Positions 56,343 to 64,000 of a stretch of 64,000 nucleotides of DNA are shown here, piece after piece. The translations under genes and the position numbers were made by a program. How positions within the stretch are numbered: position 1 is the stretch's first letter; the number at the start of each line of letters is the position of its first letter. The notes below the pieces were generated by a model. The model did no database searches. It was not told where the DNA came from and worked only from the letters and a program-made list of their open reading frames with translations. Source of the DNA: VXNE01 sp963665455 (GTDB taxonomy: Bacteria > Pseudomonadota > Gammaproteobacteria > Pseudomonadales > Azotimanducaceae); assembly GCA_963665455.1 (NCBI GenBank), contig OY762279.1:3162001-3226000 (forward strand). The letters are read 5' to 3'.

Positions 56343-56356
56343 TGGCGCACCCGCAG
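56343..56356. repeat. right attachment site (attR core) inside tRNA-Arg
   Basis: TGGCGCACCCGCAG, the second copy of the 14-bp repeat at 46417. It forms the 3' end of the tRNA-Arg gene on the minus strand, including CCA, so the tRNA remains intact after integration. Confidence 0.85.
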
Positions 56357-56419
56357 GGACTCGAACCCCGAACCCCCAGGTTCGAAGCCTGGTGCTCTAT
56401 CCAGTTGAGCTACGGGTGC
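56343..56419 (-). tRNA. tRNA-Arg (anticodon TCG)
   Basis: A full cloverleaf reads on the minus strand: acceptor GCACCCG/CGGGTGC, D-stem GCTC/GAGC, anticodon stem CCAGG/CCTGG with loop CTTCGAA (anticodon TCG), T-arm CGGGG-TTCGAGT-CCCTG, discriminator G, and encoded CCA. Length 77 nt. Its 3' end is the integration site of the adjacent satellite. Confidence 0.95.
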
Positions 56420-56516
56420 GGCCGGACGCGAGTATAACCGCGCCTCGGCTCCGGCCGGCTCGGTTCGGACGGTGCGTGGCATACTCCGCCGCTCTCGCGA
56501 TCAAAGGAGTATCCCC

Positions 56517-57707
56517 GTGGGCCAACAGCCCCTCCACGGCGTCACGGTGCTTGACCTCGGCCAGATCTACAACGGCCCCTACTGCGGCTACCTGCTCGCG
56601 ATGGCCGGGGCGCGGGTCATCAAGGTGGAGTCGCCCATCGGCGAGGGCCTGCGCGGCGCGGCGTCGCGGGGGTCCGAGGGCTACGCATTCTGGATGCTGA
56701 ATGGCCACAAGGAGACGGTCACGCTCAACCTCAAGTCGGAGCGGGGCCGAGACATGCTGATCGGTTTGGCGAAGCATGCGGACGTGCTCCTCGAGAACTT
56801 CGCACCGGGCACGATGGACCGGCTCGGCGTCGGTAGCGCGGTCTTGCGCGAGGCGAATCCGCGCCTGGTCTATGCGGCCTCCACGGGCTTCGGGCGCACG
56901 GGCCCACATCGGGATTACCTGGCGATGGACGTCACCGTGCAGGCGATGAGCGGCGTGGTCAGCATCACCGGCAACGAGGACCAGCCGCCGCTCAAGTCCG
57001 GTCCGGCGCTCTGCGACATGCTCGGCGGGGTGCATCTCTATGCGGCGATCGTCAGCGCGCTCTATCGCCGGAAACAGACCGGCGAGGGTGCCGTCCTCGA
57101 CGTGGCCATGCAGGACGCGGTGTTCCCCACGCTCACGTCCGCGCTCGGGGCCTACTACGGCCTCGGCCACAACCCGCCGCGCACCGGGAACCGGCACCAG
57201 GCCCTCGCCGTGGCGCCGTACAACGTCTACGCGACGAGCGACGGGCATGTCGCGATCATCGTCATCCGCGAGGGGCACTGGCGCAAGCTGCTGAAGGCGA
57301 TGGGGCGGCCCGAACTCGGAGACGATCCCCGCTTCGTGGACATGGCCGCCCGCTGCCGGAACATGGAGGAGACGGACGCGGCCGTGGAGGCCTGGACCTC
57401 GACCCTGACGCGCGACGAAGTGTTCCGGATCTGCCAGGAGCACGAGGTCATCTGCGCGCCCGTCCGGTCGCTCGACGACGTGGTCAACGATCCCCACCTA
57501 CTTGAGCGTGGGGCGCTGGCGAAGATCACGCACCCGAAGTTCGGCGAGATCTCGCTGCCGAGCACGCCCCTGCGCTTCGAGGACGTGGACCCGCCGGTCC
57601 CAACGATGCCGCGGGAACTCGGTCAGGACAACGCGGTGGTGTTCGGCGAGTTTCTGGGCTACGAGGCAGCGGATCTCGACGCGTTGCGGGAGGAAGGCGC
57701 GATCTGA
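56517..57707 (+). CDS. CaiB/BaiF CoA-transferase family protein
   Basis: A class III CoA-transferase of 396 residues: GVTVLDLGQIYNGPYCGYLL and AGARVIKVESP at the start, WMLNGHKETVTLNLKSERG, FGRTGPHRDYLAMD, and the catalytic Asp in PALCDMLGGVH. Likely moves CoA between two carboxylic acids; the substrate is unknown. The GTG at 56517 has AAGGAG at 56503-56508 at ideal spacing. Its stop overlaps the start of a cytochrome c-like gene. The CoA transferase at 42135 is a tandem-domain relative. Confidence 0.92.
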   Translation: MGQQPLHGVTVLDLGQIYNGPYCGYLLAMAGARVIKVESPIGEGLRGAASRGSEGYAFWMLNGHKETVTLNLKSERGRDMLIGLAKHADVLLENFAPGTMDRLGVGSAVLREANPRLVYAASTGFGRTGPHRDYLAMDVTVQAMSGVVSITGNEDQPPLKSGPALCDMLGGVHLYAAIVSALYRRKQTGEGAVLDVAMQDAVFPTLTSALGAYYGLGHNPPRTGNRHQALAVAPYNVYATSDGHVAIIVIREGHWRKLLKAMGRPELGDDPRFVDMAARCRNMEETDAAVEAWTSTLTRDEVFRICQEHEVICAPVRSLDDVVNDPHLLERGALAKITHPKFGEISLPSTPLRFEDVDPPVPTMPRELGQDNAVVFGEFLGYEAADLDALREEGAI

Positions 57708-58135
57708 TGTCTCGCGGCGGCCGGCTGCGTGACGCTACGCTCGTCGTTGGTGTGGCGGCGCTCGCCGGCACGCTCGGGGCGGCGGGCCAGAACGCCGAGC
57801 TGCACTTCGGCGTGACCGACATCATGGATGCCATGGTCGTCCCGGCATCCGACGCCCTGTTCGGCGTGGGCCGCGCCGAGCCCGACTCCGAACACGCCTG
57901 GATCGCGCTCCGTCATCAGGCCGTCATCCTGAGCGAGGCCGGGCGCGCGCTGACCGCCCCCGGACGCAGCCGCGGGGAAGACTGGGACGCCTGGTCCGCC
58001 GCCATGTCCGGTGCCGCGAACTCCGCCGCGCGAGCGATAGATGCGCGCGACGTCGACGCGGTCCTCTTCGCTGGTGGCGACATCATCGAGAGCTGCACGG
58101 GCTGCCACCGGGTGTACCTGTCCCTCGACGGGTAG
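57707..58135 (+). CDS. exported c-type cytochrome-like protein
   Basis: A 142-residue protein with an N-terminal signal segment (TLVVGVAALAGTLGAAG) and a single haem-binding C-T-G-C-H near the C-terminus (IIESCTGCHRVY). A C-terminal CxxCH in a small helical protein recalls cytochrome c' (class II). It probably binds one haem c in the periplasm; partner and function unknown. Start ATG overlaps the CoA-transferase stop (TGATG), so the two are co-translated, an unusual pairing. Confidence 0.75.
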   Translation: MSRGGRLRDATLVVGVAALAGTLGAAGQNAELHFGVTDIMDAMVVPASDALFGVGRAEPDSEHAWIALRHQAVILSEAGRALTAPGRSRGEDWDAWSAAMSGAANSAARAIDARDVDAVLFAGGDIIESCTGCHRVYLSLDG

Positions 58136-58212
58136 GCAATCGGCCAAGACCCTGATCAGGGCGCCTACGGACCCCAGTGCCTGGAGGACGTCGGCCTGGC
58201 TGCCACCGATGT

Positions 58213-60156
58213 CTACGTATGACACGCCTTCGTCGGCGGCACGTCCAGCGCCGGATTCCGGTCGAAGAAGCCCGTTGGCATCAGCGTGAAGCCCGCGTAC
58301 TCGACCGGCATCACCGGCCAGTCCTCCGGCCGCGGCATGTGCGTCACGCCGAGCGTGTGCCACACCACCACGTCGGTGTCCTCGATCGGGCGGTTCGCCG
58401 CGGCGTAGGCCGCGAGCCCGTTGGCGCCGGAATGCAGGTTCGTGAACACCCCGCCCGCGGCGTCGAGTTCGTCCGGCGCGTAGGGCGTCACCCAGAGGTT
58501 GTGCCGGGCGAAGCCGCCGCGCTGGGCGTGCAGCGAGTCCTCCGGCGCGTACATCGTCGAGGAACCCTGGGGCAGGAGCTTGTAGCCGACCGACTTGCCG
58601 AGGTGGTTCTTGATGCCGTCGTTCACCACGCGCCAGTGGCGGGCGCGCGCCGGGTTGACCTCGCGCTGGGCCTCCGACTCCGTCCCGAGCTTCGAGGCCA
58701 CCGAACGGAACGCGCTGCCGTACGGGTTGTCGGCGCCGGGGGGCAGGGGCTCGACTTCTTGTTCGTAGACCGAGTTGTTCGGCCCGTCGAGGTTGAAATC
58801 CAGCCGGAAGCAGAAGATGTGCTGGTGGATGGGGGACGCGATCGACTCGGCGATGATCGGCGCCATGTCCGAATCGGCGTTGTTCTCAACCACGGAGACG
58901 CCGACCATGCCCGTCAGCTTGATCTCCACCTGGATCGTGCCGTCGAGGTAGAAGTACCAGTAGAAGCCGTATTCGTAGTTGCCGAGCGTCACGATGGAAC
59001 TGATGACGAGCCGGCGGGACCGCCGCACCTCGGGCTTCGGGTGCTGCGTGAAGACGTTGGTGTGCTTCCACAGGAGGCCGAAGTCCTCCTCGTGCAGGCA
59101 TATCGCGTTCGGCACGTGGCGGGGTTCGCCGTTGCCCTGCAGGATGACGTTGTCGAAGTAACGGATCTCGCCCAGGCAGTCGCAACCGTTCACGAGCGAG
59201 TTGGCGGAGTGTCCGAGGGCCGCTTCGCCGCCGTCGAAGGCGTGCTTCCAGCCGTGCATGGGGGACGGGTCCCCGTAGGGAACGATCATGTCCGCGAGCG
59301 CCGCACGGTAGAGGATCGGACGGTCGCGGCCATCGTCGTCGTAGCGGATGTCGTGCAGGACGAGGCCCTCGGTGGGCTGCATGGAGACGCGGAGCTGCCA
59401 CTTCTGCCAGCGCACGACGTTCCCCTCCACCTCGAAGCTCGGTCCCTCGGGTTGGGTGATCTCGATGGGCTTGAGTCCGTCCCGCAGCCGCTCCACCCGG
59501 TCGGCGGCGTACTCGGCCGGATCCGTCGGCATGGGGAGGACGCCGTGGTCCTCGATCACCACTTGACCGCTGTCGCAGTCGACGTGGGCGGAGAGCCCCT
59601 CGAGGGGGCGGGCGTAGTAGTTGTCGGCGCGGTCCGCGTGGAGGAACGCGATGGCGTGCATCGCCCGGGCGTTGGCCGGCAGATCGGGATGCCTGGCGCC
59701 GGCGACCCAGGGCTCGATGTGCACGAGGGAGAGGTCCTCGATGCCGCGCTTCTTCACGGCGGCGATCCAGTCCTCGTTGCGCCAGAGCGTCTTCAGCATC
59801 GCGAAGTAGTCGTCCGCGGCCACATTCGCCTGGCCGTCCTCGACCCACGTGAACGCGGCAACGCGTCCTTCCGAGAGCGAGACCCGGGCATCGAAGCTCT
59901 GGCCGCGCGCGCGGTCGTGCCCGACGAGCCGGACAAGCCGATCCCAGGAGGCGCCCGGTTCGAAGCCCAGCACTATGTCTTTCGGTGGCTCGGCCGCGTA
60001 GCCGGCCGTGAAGAACGCCTGTTCGCCCAGGCTGCCGCTGTCCCGCAGGATGGCGACGGCGCGGACCAGTTCGTCCCCAGTGCAAGGGTCCAGGGGGTGC
60101 GTGGGTTCGGCGGTGGCATCCGTCGCGACCGCGATTTCTTCAGCCTGCTGTTGCAT
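58213..60156 (-). CDS. primary-amine oxidase (copper amine oxidase)
   Basis: A 647-residue copper/topaquinone amine oxidase, converting primary amines plus O2 and water into aldehydes, ammonia and H2O2. The self-processing Tyr (TPQ precursor) is Tyr394 in LGNYEYGFYWYF (N-Y-E/D-Y). Copper ligands are in the HQHIFCFRLD motif and a later His, and the catalytic Asp lies in the YFDNVILQG region. No signal peptide is visible from the ATG at 60156, which follows a GGAGATCACC stretch; an intracellular enzyme like those of Arthrobacter is suggested. It is divergent from the RibB gene. Confidence 0.9.
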   Translation of the reverse strand: MQQQAEEIAVATDATAEPTHPLDPCTGDELVRAVAILRDSGSLGEQAFFTAGYAAEPPKDIVLGFEPGASWDRLVRLVGHDRARGQSFDARVSLSEGRVAAFTWVEDGQANVAADDYFAMLKTLWRNEDWIAAVKKRGIEDLSLVHIEPWVAGARHPDLPANARAMHAIAFLHADRADNYYARPLEGLSAHVDCDSGQVVIEDHGVLPMPTDPAEYAADRVERLRDGLKPIEITQPEGPSFEVEGNVVRWQKWQLRVSMQPTEGLVLHDIRYDDDGRDRPILYRAALADMIVPYGDPSPMHGWKHAFDGGEAALGHSANSLVNGCDCLGEIRYFDNVILQGNGEPRHVPNAICLHEEDFGLLWKHTNVFTQHPKPEVRRSRRLVISSIVTLGNYEYGFYWYFYLDGTIQVEIKLTGMVGVSVVENNADSDMAPIIAESIASPIHQHIFCFRLDFNLDGPNNSVYEQEVEPLPPGADNPYGSAFRSVASKLGTESEAQREVNPARARHWRVVNDGIKNHLGKSVGYKLLPQGSSTMYAPEDSLHAQRGGFARHNLWVTPYAPDELDAAGGVFTNLHSGANGLAAYAAANRPIEDTDVVVWHTLGVTHMPRPEDWPVMPVEYAGFTLMPTGFFDRNPALDVPPTKACHT

Positions 60157-60513
60157 CGGTGATCTCCTGCGTGGCGAGTGTCGATGTTCGCCGAGTGGGC
60201 GTGTGGCCGCAAGGGAGGATGCAAGCCCCTGGCGGCGCGTCGGCGTGCGCATCGCCGCTGGGGCGGCTCTCGCGGACAGCGTCGAGAGAGCCCCTCGGGA
60301 TCGGCCTCGCCTAAGATCGCCGACCCCGAGGCTCGGGGCGGAGGCAGGGCGTACTGCCGAGGAACCTATGACGCGAACATAGTTCGTGGCGCCGCAACCG
60401 TCAAATCTGGGCAAGGTCCAACGGCACCGCCCATACAGCCCTCGATCACCGTGCGGCGAGTGTCGAGCCGGCACCGGATATAATGCCGCTTCCGACGTAG
60501 CGCAGCCCTCCCC
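60157..60513. other. 357-nt divergent intergenic region
   Basis: Lies between the amine oxidase (minus) and RibBX (plus) starts. It contains inverted repeats GGCTCTC/GAGAGCC (60265-60271, 60286-60292) and CCCCGAG/CTCGGGG (60324-60330, 60332-60338) and a TATAAT (60479-60484) 29 nt before the RibBX start. The conserved blocks of an FMN riboswitch were not found. No gene is supported. Confidence 0.4.
60479..60484 (+). promoter_or_regulatory. possible -10 element upstream of RibBX
   Basis: A perfect TATAAT hexamer 29 nt before the GTG start. No clear -35 element at the right distance. Confidence 0.35.
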
Positions 60514-61650
60514 GTGCCCACGAATTTCGATACCGTCGAAGACGCCGTAGCGGCCATCGCCGCCGGGGAACTCGTGGTGGTGGTGGACGACGATGATCGG
60601 GAGAACGAGGGTGACCTCGTGATGGCGGCGTCGCATGCGACGCCGGCCCGCGTGGCCTTCATGATCCGCCACACGAGCGGCATCCTCTGCACGCCGGTCA
60701 CCGAGGAACAGGCCAAGCGGCTGCACCTCGATCCGATGGTGGCGCGAAACGATGCGCCGCTGTCCACGGCGTTCACGGTCAGCGTGGACTACCGGCATGG
60801 CCTCTCGACGGGGATCTCGGCGGAGGAACGCGCCAACACGGTTCTCGCCCTCGCCAACAGCAACGCCGGTGCCGAGGACTTCGTGCGTCCCGGCCACATC
60901 TTCCCGCTGGTCGGGCGGCGTGGTGGCGTTCTTGTGCGTTCGGGCCACACCGAGGCCGCCATCGATCTCGCGACCACGGCCGGCTGTCCGCCGGTGGGCC
61001 TGCTCGCGGAGATCGTGAACGACGACGGCACGGTCAAGCGCCTCGACAGCTTGGTCGAGTTCGCCGGGGAACACGATCTCAGGATCATCTCCATCGCGGA
61101 CCTCATCGCGCACCGCCAGCGACGCGAGCAGCTCGTCGAACGGACGCGGGAATTCGAGGTCACGACGAGCATTGGCCGGGCGCGGGCGTTGGCCTATCGC
61201 ACGAAGTTCGAGGACGCGGAACACCTGGCGCTCGTCTTCGGTCGAATTGACTCCGGGACGGTGCCGGTGCGCATTCACCGGGAGCGGCTCGTGGAGGACA
61301 TCTTCGGCCCGCAGACGCAACACGACTCAAGCCTGCTGGACCTCTCGCTCGCGCACCTGTCGCGCCTCGGCGGGGGCGTGCTCATCTACCTGCGCAGCGG
61401 TTTCGTCGGCGTGCCGCTCGACAGCCTCGACGAGTCGCAGCCGCAGTCACGCGAACACGCCCGCCAGGCGGAGTGGCTTGAAGTAGGGGTCGGTGCACAG
61501 ATCCTGAAGGACCTCGGGCTCTCGTCGATCCGCATCCTCGCGGCCCGGGACATCGACTACGTGGGGCTCGACGGCTTCGGGCTGACCGTGGAGGGGACCG
61601 AACTCTTCACGGAGGGAGTCACCGGAGGAGACGTGGCCGACGGCGCATGA
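60514..61650 (+). CDS. ribB: 3,4-dihydroxy-2-butanone-4-phosphate synthase with degenerate GTP cyclohydrolase II domain (RibBX)
   Basis: A 378-residue riboflavin-pathway protein. The N-terminal DHBP synthase domain is intact: VVVDDDDRENEGDLVMAA, HTSGILCTP and RPGHIFPLVGRRGGV with GHTEAAIDL, converting ribulose 5-phosphate to DHBP. The C-terminal domain has the GTP cyclohydrolase II fold but lacks its zinc cysteines: where the enzyme has S-E-C-L-T-G-D-V-F-x-S-x-R-C-D-C, this reads H-R-E-R-L-V-E-D-I-F-G-P-Q-T-Q-H-D. It should therefore supply only DHBP, as in the RibBX proteins of proteobacteria, and a separate RibA is required. Start GTG at 60514; the stop overlaps pdxA by 4 nt (ATGA). Confidence 0.9.
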   Translation: MPTNFDTVEDAVAAIAAGELVVVVDDDDRENEGDLVMAASHATPARVAFMIRHTSGILCTPVTEEQAKRLHLDPMVARNDAPLSTAFTVSVDYRHGLSTGISAEERANTVLALANSNAGAEDFVRPGHIFPLVGRRGGVLVRSGHTEAAIDLATTAGCPPVGLLAEIVNDDGTVKRLDSLVEFAGEHDLRIISIADLIAHRQRREQLVERTREFEVTTSIGRARALAYRTKFEDAEHLALVFGRIDSGTVPVRIHRERLVEDIFGPQTQHDSSLLDLSLAHLSRLGGGVLIYLRSGFVGVPLDSLDESQPQSREHARQAEWLEVGVGAQILKDLGLSSIRILAARDIDYVGLDGFGLTVEGTELFTEGVTGGDVADGA

Positions 61651-62648
61651 ACGCGCCCCCCATCATCGGCGTCACGCTCGGCGACCCCGCCGGCATCGGC
61701 CCGGAAGTACTCGCCAAGACCCTGGACTCGATCGATCGCGAGGCCATGCGCGTGGTCCTGTATGGCGCCGGCTGGGCGCTCGAGCGCGGCGTGGACGCGG
61801 CGGCGGCGACCGTCCCGTTCCGCCGGTGGGCCGACGTGGCGGACATTGACTGGTCGACACCGGAGTGGCCACTCATCGATCCCGGCATCGGCGAGCCCGG
61901 CGGCTTCCGCATGGGCCAAGTCTCCCCCGTGTGCGGGGACATCGCGGTGCGCGCCGTCGAGACCGCGGCGCGCGACGCCTTGGCCGGCCGGACGGCGGCA
62001 ATGATGACCTGCCCCATCAACAAGGAAGCCATCCACGCGGCGGGCTACGTCGACGACATCGGCCACCAAGAGATTCTGGCCCGCCTCGCCGGCGTGGAGT
62101 GGACCGCCACGATGTTGATGACGCCGGGACTCAAGGTCGTGCATCTCTCCACGCACAAGCCGCTCATGGAGGCCGCCCGCTACGTCACCCGCGCGAACGT
62201 GGGCTCGAAGCTACGCCTAACGCATGAGACGCTGAGCCGGTGGGGCTTGGCGGGGCCGCGCATTGCCGTAGCGGCTCTCAATCCACACGGCGGAGAGGGG
62301 GGCTTGTTGGGACGCGAGGAGATAGACGAGATCGCGCCCGCCGTCGCGGATGCGCGGGACGCGGGCATCGACGCCACCGGCCCCATTCCGGCCGACTCGA
62401 TCTTCAATCGCGCCATAGCGGGGGAGTTCGACGTCGTGCTCGCGCTCTTCCACGATCAAGGACACATCGCCATAAAGGTCCACGACTTTCACCACAGCGT
62501 CACGGCGACCCTCGGCATCCCCTTCGTGCGCACGTCCGTCGATCACGGCACGGCCTTCGACATCGCCGGGCGTGGCGTCGCCGACGCCACCGGTGCCCGG
62601 GCGGCCCTGGAAGCGGCGGCGACGTTGGCGGCGGGGCGTTTGTCCTGA
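61647..62648 (+). CDS. pdxA: 4-hydroxythreonine-4-phosphate dehydrogenase (PdxA family)
   Basis: A 333-residue PdxA-family dehydrogenase: GVTLGDPAGIGPEV at the start, MTCPINKEAIHAAGY, the metal-binding His residues in IGHQEILARLAG and ALFHDQGHIAIKVH, and ALNPHGGEGGLLGREE. It makes 3-amino-2-oxopropyl phosphate in vitamin B6 synthesis. A PdxA2-like role in other pathways cannot be excluded. The ATG overlaps the ribB stop, so the two vitamin genes are coupled. Confidence 0.9.
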   Translation: MNAPPIIGVTLGDPAGIGPEVLAKTLDSIDREAMRVVLYGAGWALERGVDAAAATVPFRRWADVADIDWSTPEWPLIDPGIGEPGGFRMGQVSPVCGDIAVRAVETAARDALAGRTAAMMTCPINKEAIHAAGYVDDIGHQEILARLAGVEWTATMLMTPGLKVVHLSTHKPLMEAARYVTRANVGSKLRLTHETLSRWGLAGPRIAVAALNPHGGEGGLLGREEIDEIAPAVADARDAGIDATGPIPADSIFNRAIAGEFDVVLALFHDQGHIAIKVHDFHHSVTATLGIPFVRTSVDHGTAFDIAGRGVADATGARAALEAAATLAAGRLS

Positions 62649-62851
62649 GTCTCGGGTTGCGCGATGCGGGTTCGCTTCGGCACGGCATCGGTCGTCCCGC
62701 TGTCGCGCGAAGCCCGACACCCTGCTAGTCTGGCCCTTCCTCGGGCCGAACCCGGCGAGCGCCGCGATGGAACCGAGGAACGGACGGCTTGACCCCCGGT
62801 TGCGGTCGTAGCTAGATGGTGGCGGACGGAGAACGAAGCGAAGGAGCAGGG

Positions 62852-63337
62852 ATGCGCGAAAACGCACCAGAGCAGGGGACAACGGAAGTAATGTTGGAAC
62901 GGAAGCGCCTCCGCATGATGGAGTGGGGCTTGGTGGTCGCCATCTTCACGGCCGTCGCGGCGGTGATCGTGCCGTTCGCGACCGGGGCACTGGCGTCCGA
63001 GGAAGCCGGGGACACGCGCACCCGGGAGCAGATCACCGAACTGCTCGGCAGGACCGCCAGGCTGGAGGAGGGCCAGCAGAATCTCAAGGAGGATGTCGCG
63101 GAGCTCCGGGAGGACGTGAAGGCCCTCGAAGCGGATTTGAAGGATTTCCGCAGTACGATGGCGACGGACCTGAAGCACATCCGAACGACGATCACGGACA
63201 ACAAGGCCGCCATGGAGGCGGACTTGAAGGACATTCGCACGACCATCGCGGAGAACCAGGTGGCCATCGCGAGGAATCAGGGCACGCTCGAATCCATCGA
63301 AAGGCTGCTCGCGGCCCGGTTACCCGCACCGCGATAG
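62852..63337 (+). CDS. membrane-anchored coiled-coil protein, unknown function
   Basis: A 161-residue protein with one hydrophobic helix (about residues 23-48, MEWGLVVAIFTAVAAVIVP) followed by a long heptad-like coiled coil made of near-repeats (ALEADLKDFRSTMATDLKHIRTT; MEADLKDIRTTIAENQ, shown in parts). AAGGAG sits 5 nt before the ATG at 62852, which is preferred to the ATG at 62816. It resembles many small DUF1640-like or structural membrane proteins; no function can be given. Confidence 0.75.
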   Translation: MRENAPEQGTTEVMLERKRLRMMEWGLVVAIFTAVAAVIVPFATGALASEEAGDTRTREQITELLGRTARLEEGQQNLKEDVAELREDVKALEADLKDFRSTMATDLKHIRTTITDNKAAMEADLKDIRTTIAENQVAIARNQGTLESIERLLAARLPAPR

Positions 63338-63439
63338 GGCGTGGTGGCGCGGCTCATCCGGGCCGAGCGTCTTGCGGCGGCGGTCGAGGCAAGCGAGTCA
63401 ACCCAACACAACGGCAGGCCCGGTCAGAAGGAGAACAGA

Positions 63440-64000
63440 ATGAAGGCAGCGGTGTTTCGAGAGGTCAACGTACCGATGGAGATCGAGGAGATCACCATCG
63501 ACAAGCCCGGCCCGCGGGAGGTGCTGGTCAGGACGGCCGCCGCCGGCGTCTGTCACTCCGACATGCACTTCTTCAACGGCACGTATCCCGGGGCCCTGCC
63601 CATCGTGCTTGGCCACGAGTCCGCGGGCATCGTCGAGGAGGTCGGTGAACTCGTGACGTACGTGCAGCCGGGCGACCACGTCATCACGTGCCTGTCCGTG
63701 TTCTGCGGACACTGCGAGTACTGCCTGACGGGTCACATGTCGCTCTGCCAGGAACCCGAGGTGCGGCGCGGGCCGGACGACGTGCCCCGGCTCTCGAAGG
63801 AAGGCGCCGGCCTCACGCAATTCGCCAACCTCGGCTCGTTCGCGGAACAGATGCTGGTCCACGAACACTCCGTCGCGAAGATTCGCGAGGACATGCCGCT
63901 GGACCGCGCCGCGCTGATCGGCTGCGGCGTCACCACCGGCGTCGGTGCCGCCATTCACACGGCGGCGGTGGAACCGGGTTCGACGGTGGCCGTCATCGGG
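63440..64000 (+). CDS. zinc-dependent alcohol dehydrogenase (partial, runs off window end)
   Basis: The first 187 residues of a medium-chain zinc alcohol dehydrogenase. The catalytic zinc ligands are in AAGVCHSDMHFF (Cys) and VLGHESAGIVEEVG (His-Glu). The structural zinc lobe has four Cys in CLSVFCGHCEYCLTGHMSLC. The catalytic domain ends with LIGCGVTTGVGAAIHTA and the Rossmann fold starts at the window edge (VAVIG). AGAAGGAG lies upstream of the ATG at 63440. It probably oxidises an alcohol or glutathione adduct with NAD; the exact class cannot be set without the rest. Confidence 0.9.
   Translation, partial: MKAAVFREVNVPMEIEEITIDKPGPREVLVRTAAAGVCHSDMHFFNGTYPGALPIVLGHESAGIVEEVGELVTYVQPGDHVITCLSVFCGHCEYCLTGHMSLCQEPEVRRGPDDVPRLSKEGAGLTQFANLGSFAEQMLVHEHSVAKIREDMPLDRAALIGCGVTTGVGAAIHTAAVEPGSTVAVIG

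Larger units (their letters stand above)
46417..56356 (+). mobile_element. 9.9-kb integrated phage satellite (capsid-forming PICI-like) at tRNA-Arg
   Basis: Bounded by the 14-bp direct repeat TGGCGCACCCGCAG (46417-46430 and 56343-56356), which is the 3' end of a tRNA-Arg gene including its CCA. Content in order: tyrosine integrase, AlpA-like regulator, Spo11/topo VI-A-like protein, HTH protein, a 73-residue protein, large terminase, HNH nuclease, HK97-type capsid, prohead protease, two small proteins (one connector-like), portal and a 52-residue protein. No tail, tape-measure, holin, lysin or primase gene is seen. Such a set (integration, regulation, own capsid and packaging, no tails) is that described for capsid-forming phage-inducible chromosomal islands. 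A decayed prophage is the alternative, but every gene seen is intact and tightly spaced. Confidence 0.8.

Noticed and set aside
46417..56356. Complete prophage
   Set aside because: No tail, tape-measure, lysis or large replication genes exist between the att repeats; the set is that of a satellite.
60157..60513. FMN riboswitch upstream of ribB
   Set aside because: The conserved RFN sequence blocks were looked for and not found.
58213..61323. Extended amine oxidase start giving 1036 residues
   Set aside because: The extra 390 residues lie antisense to RibBX and show no domain; the ATG at 60156 fits the family and has a GGAG site.
1..64000. CRISPR array, rRNA genes or additional tRNA genes
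   Set aside because: No regularly spaced repeats and no rRNA sequence were seen; only one tRNA cloverleaf was recognised.

Overview
The window is high-GC chromosomal DNA (roughly two thirds G+C by eye) with tightly packed, often overlapping genes. Several features point to a gammaproteobacterium, most likely an uncultured environmental (possibly marine) lineage: a holD-like/rimI/prfC order like that of E. coli, a TonB2/TtpC-type energy-transduction cluster, a SirB1-family protein, PhoB/PhoR, and a 3,4-DHBP synthase with a degenerate GTP cyclohydrolase II tail. Many CaiB/BaiF CoA-transferases, a thiolase, an amidohydrolase, a luciferase-like oxidoreductase and an amine oxidase suggest a versatile heterotroph. 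The lineage is inferred from gene content only.

Layout: 0-6.6 kb holds an oxidoreductase/hydrolase operon on the minus strand, an SDR reductase, PhoR/PhoB and a dienelactone hydrolase. 6.9-12.2 kb is a complete TonB system (DUF3450, TtpC-like ExbB, ExbB, ExbD, TonB, TPR protein). 12.3-16.8 kb is housekeeping (riboflavin synthase, pterin dehydratase, HolD-like, RimI, RF3, SirB1). 17.1-27.7 kb holds an orphan DUF4143 ATPase, then moaB, thiolase and ketosynthase on the minus strand, and divergently a 1633-residue all-in-one acyl-CoA carboxylase, followed by a frameshifted TauE/SafE gene. 27.9-30.8 kb has a LysR regulator and a lower-GC ATPase/HNH pair resembling Septu-type phage defence. 30.8-33.7 kb holds an amidohydrolase and a ThDP enzyme. 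33.8-36.0 kb is mobile-element scar tissue: an antitoxin whose PIN toxin is cut by a 248-bp MITE-like element, next to an IS110-family transposase with a strongly structured upstream region (candidate bridge RNA).

36.0-46.3 kb: ferrochelatase, HisH/HisF, a quinone oxidoreductase, a tyrosine/phenylalanine catabolic locus (HPPD with an Lrp-type regulator, and a VOC/phenylalanine hydroxylase wreck), a tandem-domain CoA transferase, a second antitoxin with a truncated PIN toxin, an aminoglycoside phosphotransferase-like kinase and a DDN-like reductase. 46.4-56.4 kb is a 9.9-kb element integrated at the 3' end of a tRNA-Arg(TCG) gene and bounded by a 14-bp direct repeat. It carries an integrase, an AlpA-like regulator, a Spo11/topoisomerase VI-A-like protein, an HTH protein, and head/packaging genes (large terminase, HNH, capsid, protease, connector, portal), but no tail or lysis genes. 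This is the layout of a capsid-forming phage satellite (cf-PICI-like) and is the most interesting system here. 56.5-64 kb: CoA transferase, a cytochrome c-type protein, copper amine oxidase, RibBX, PdxA, a membrane-anchored coiled-coil protein and a zinc alcohol dehydrogenase that runs off the end.
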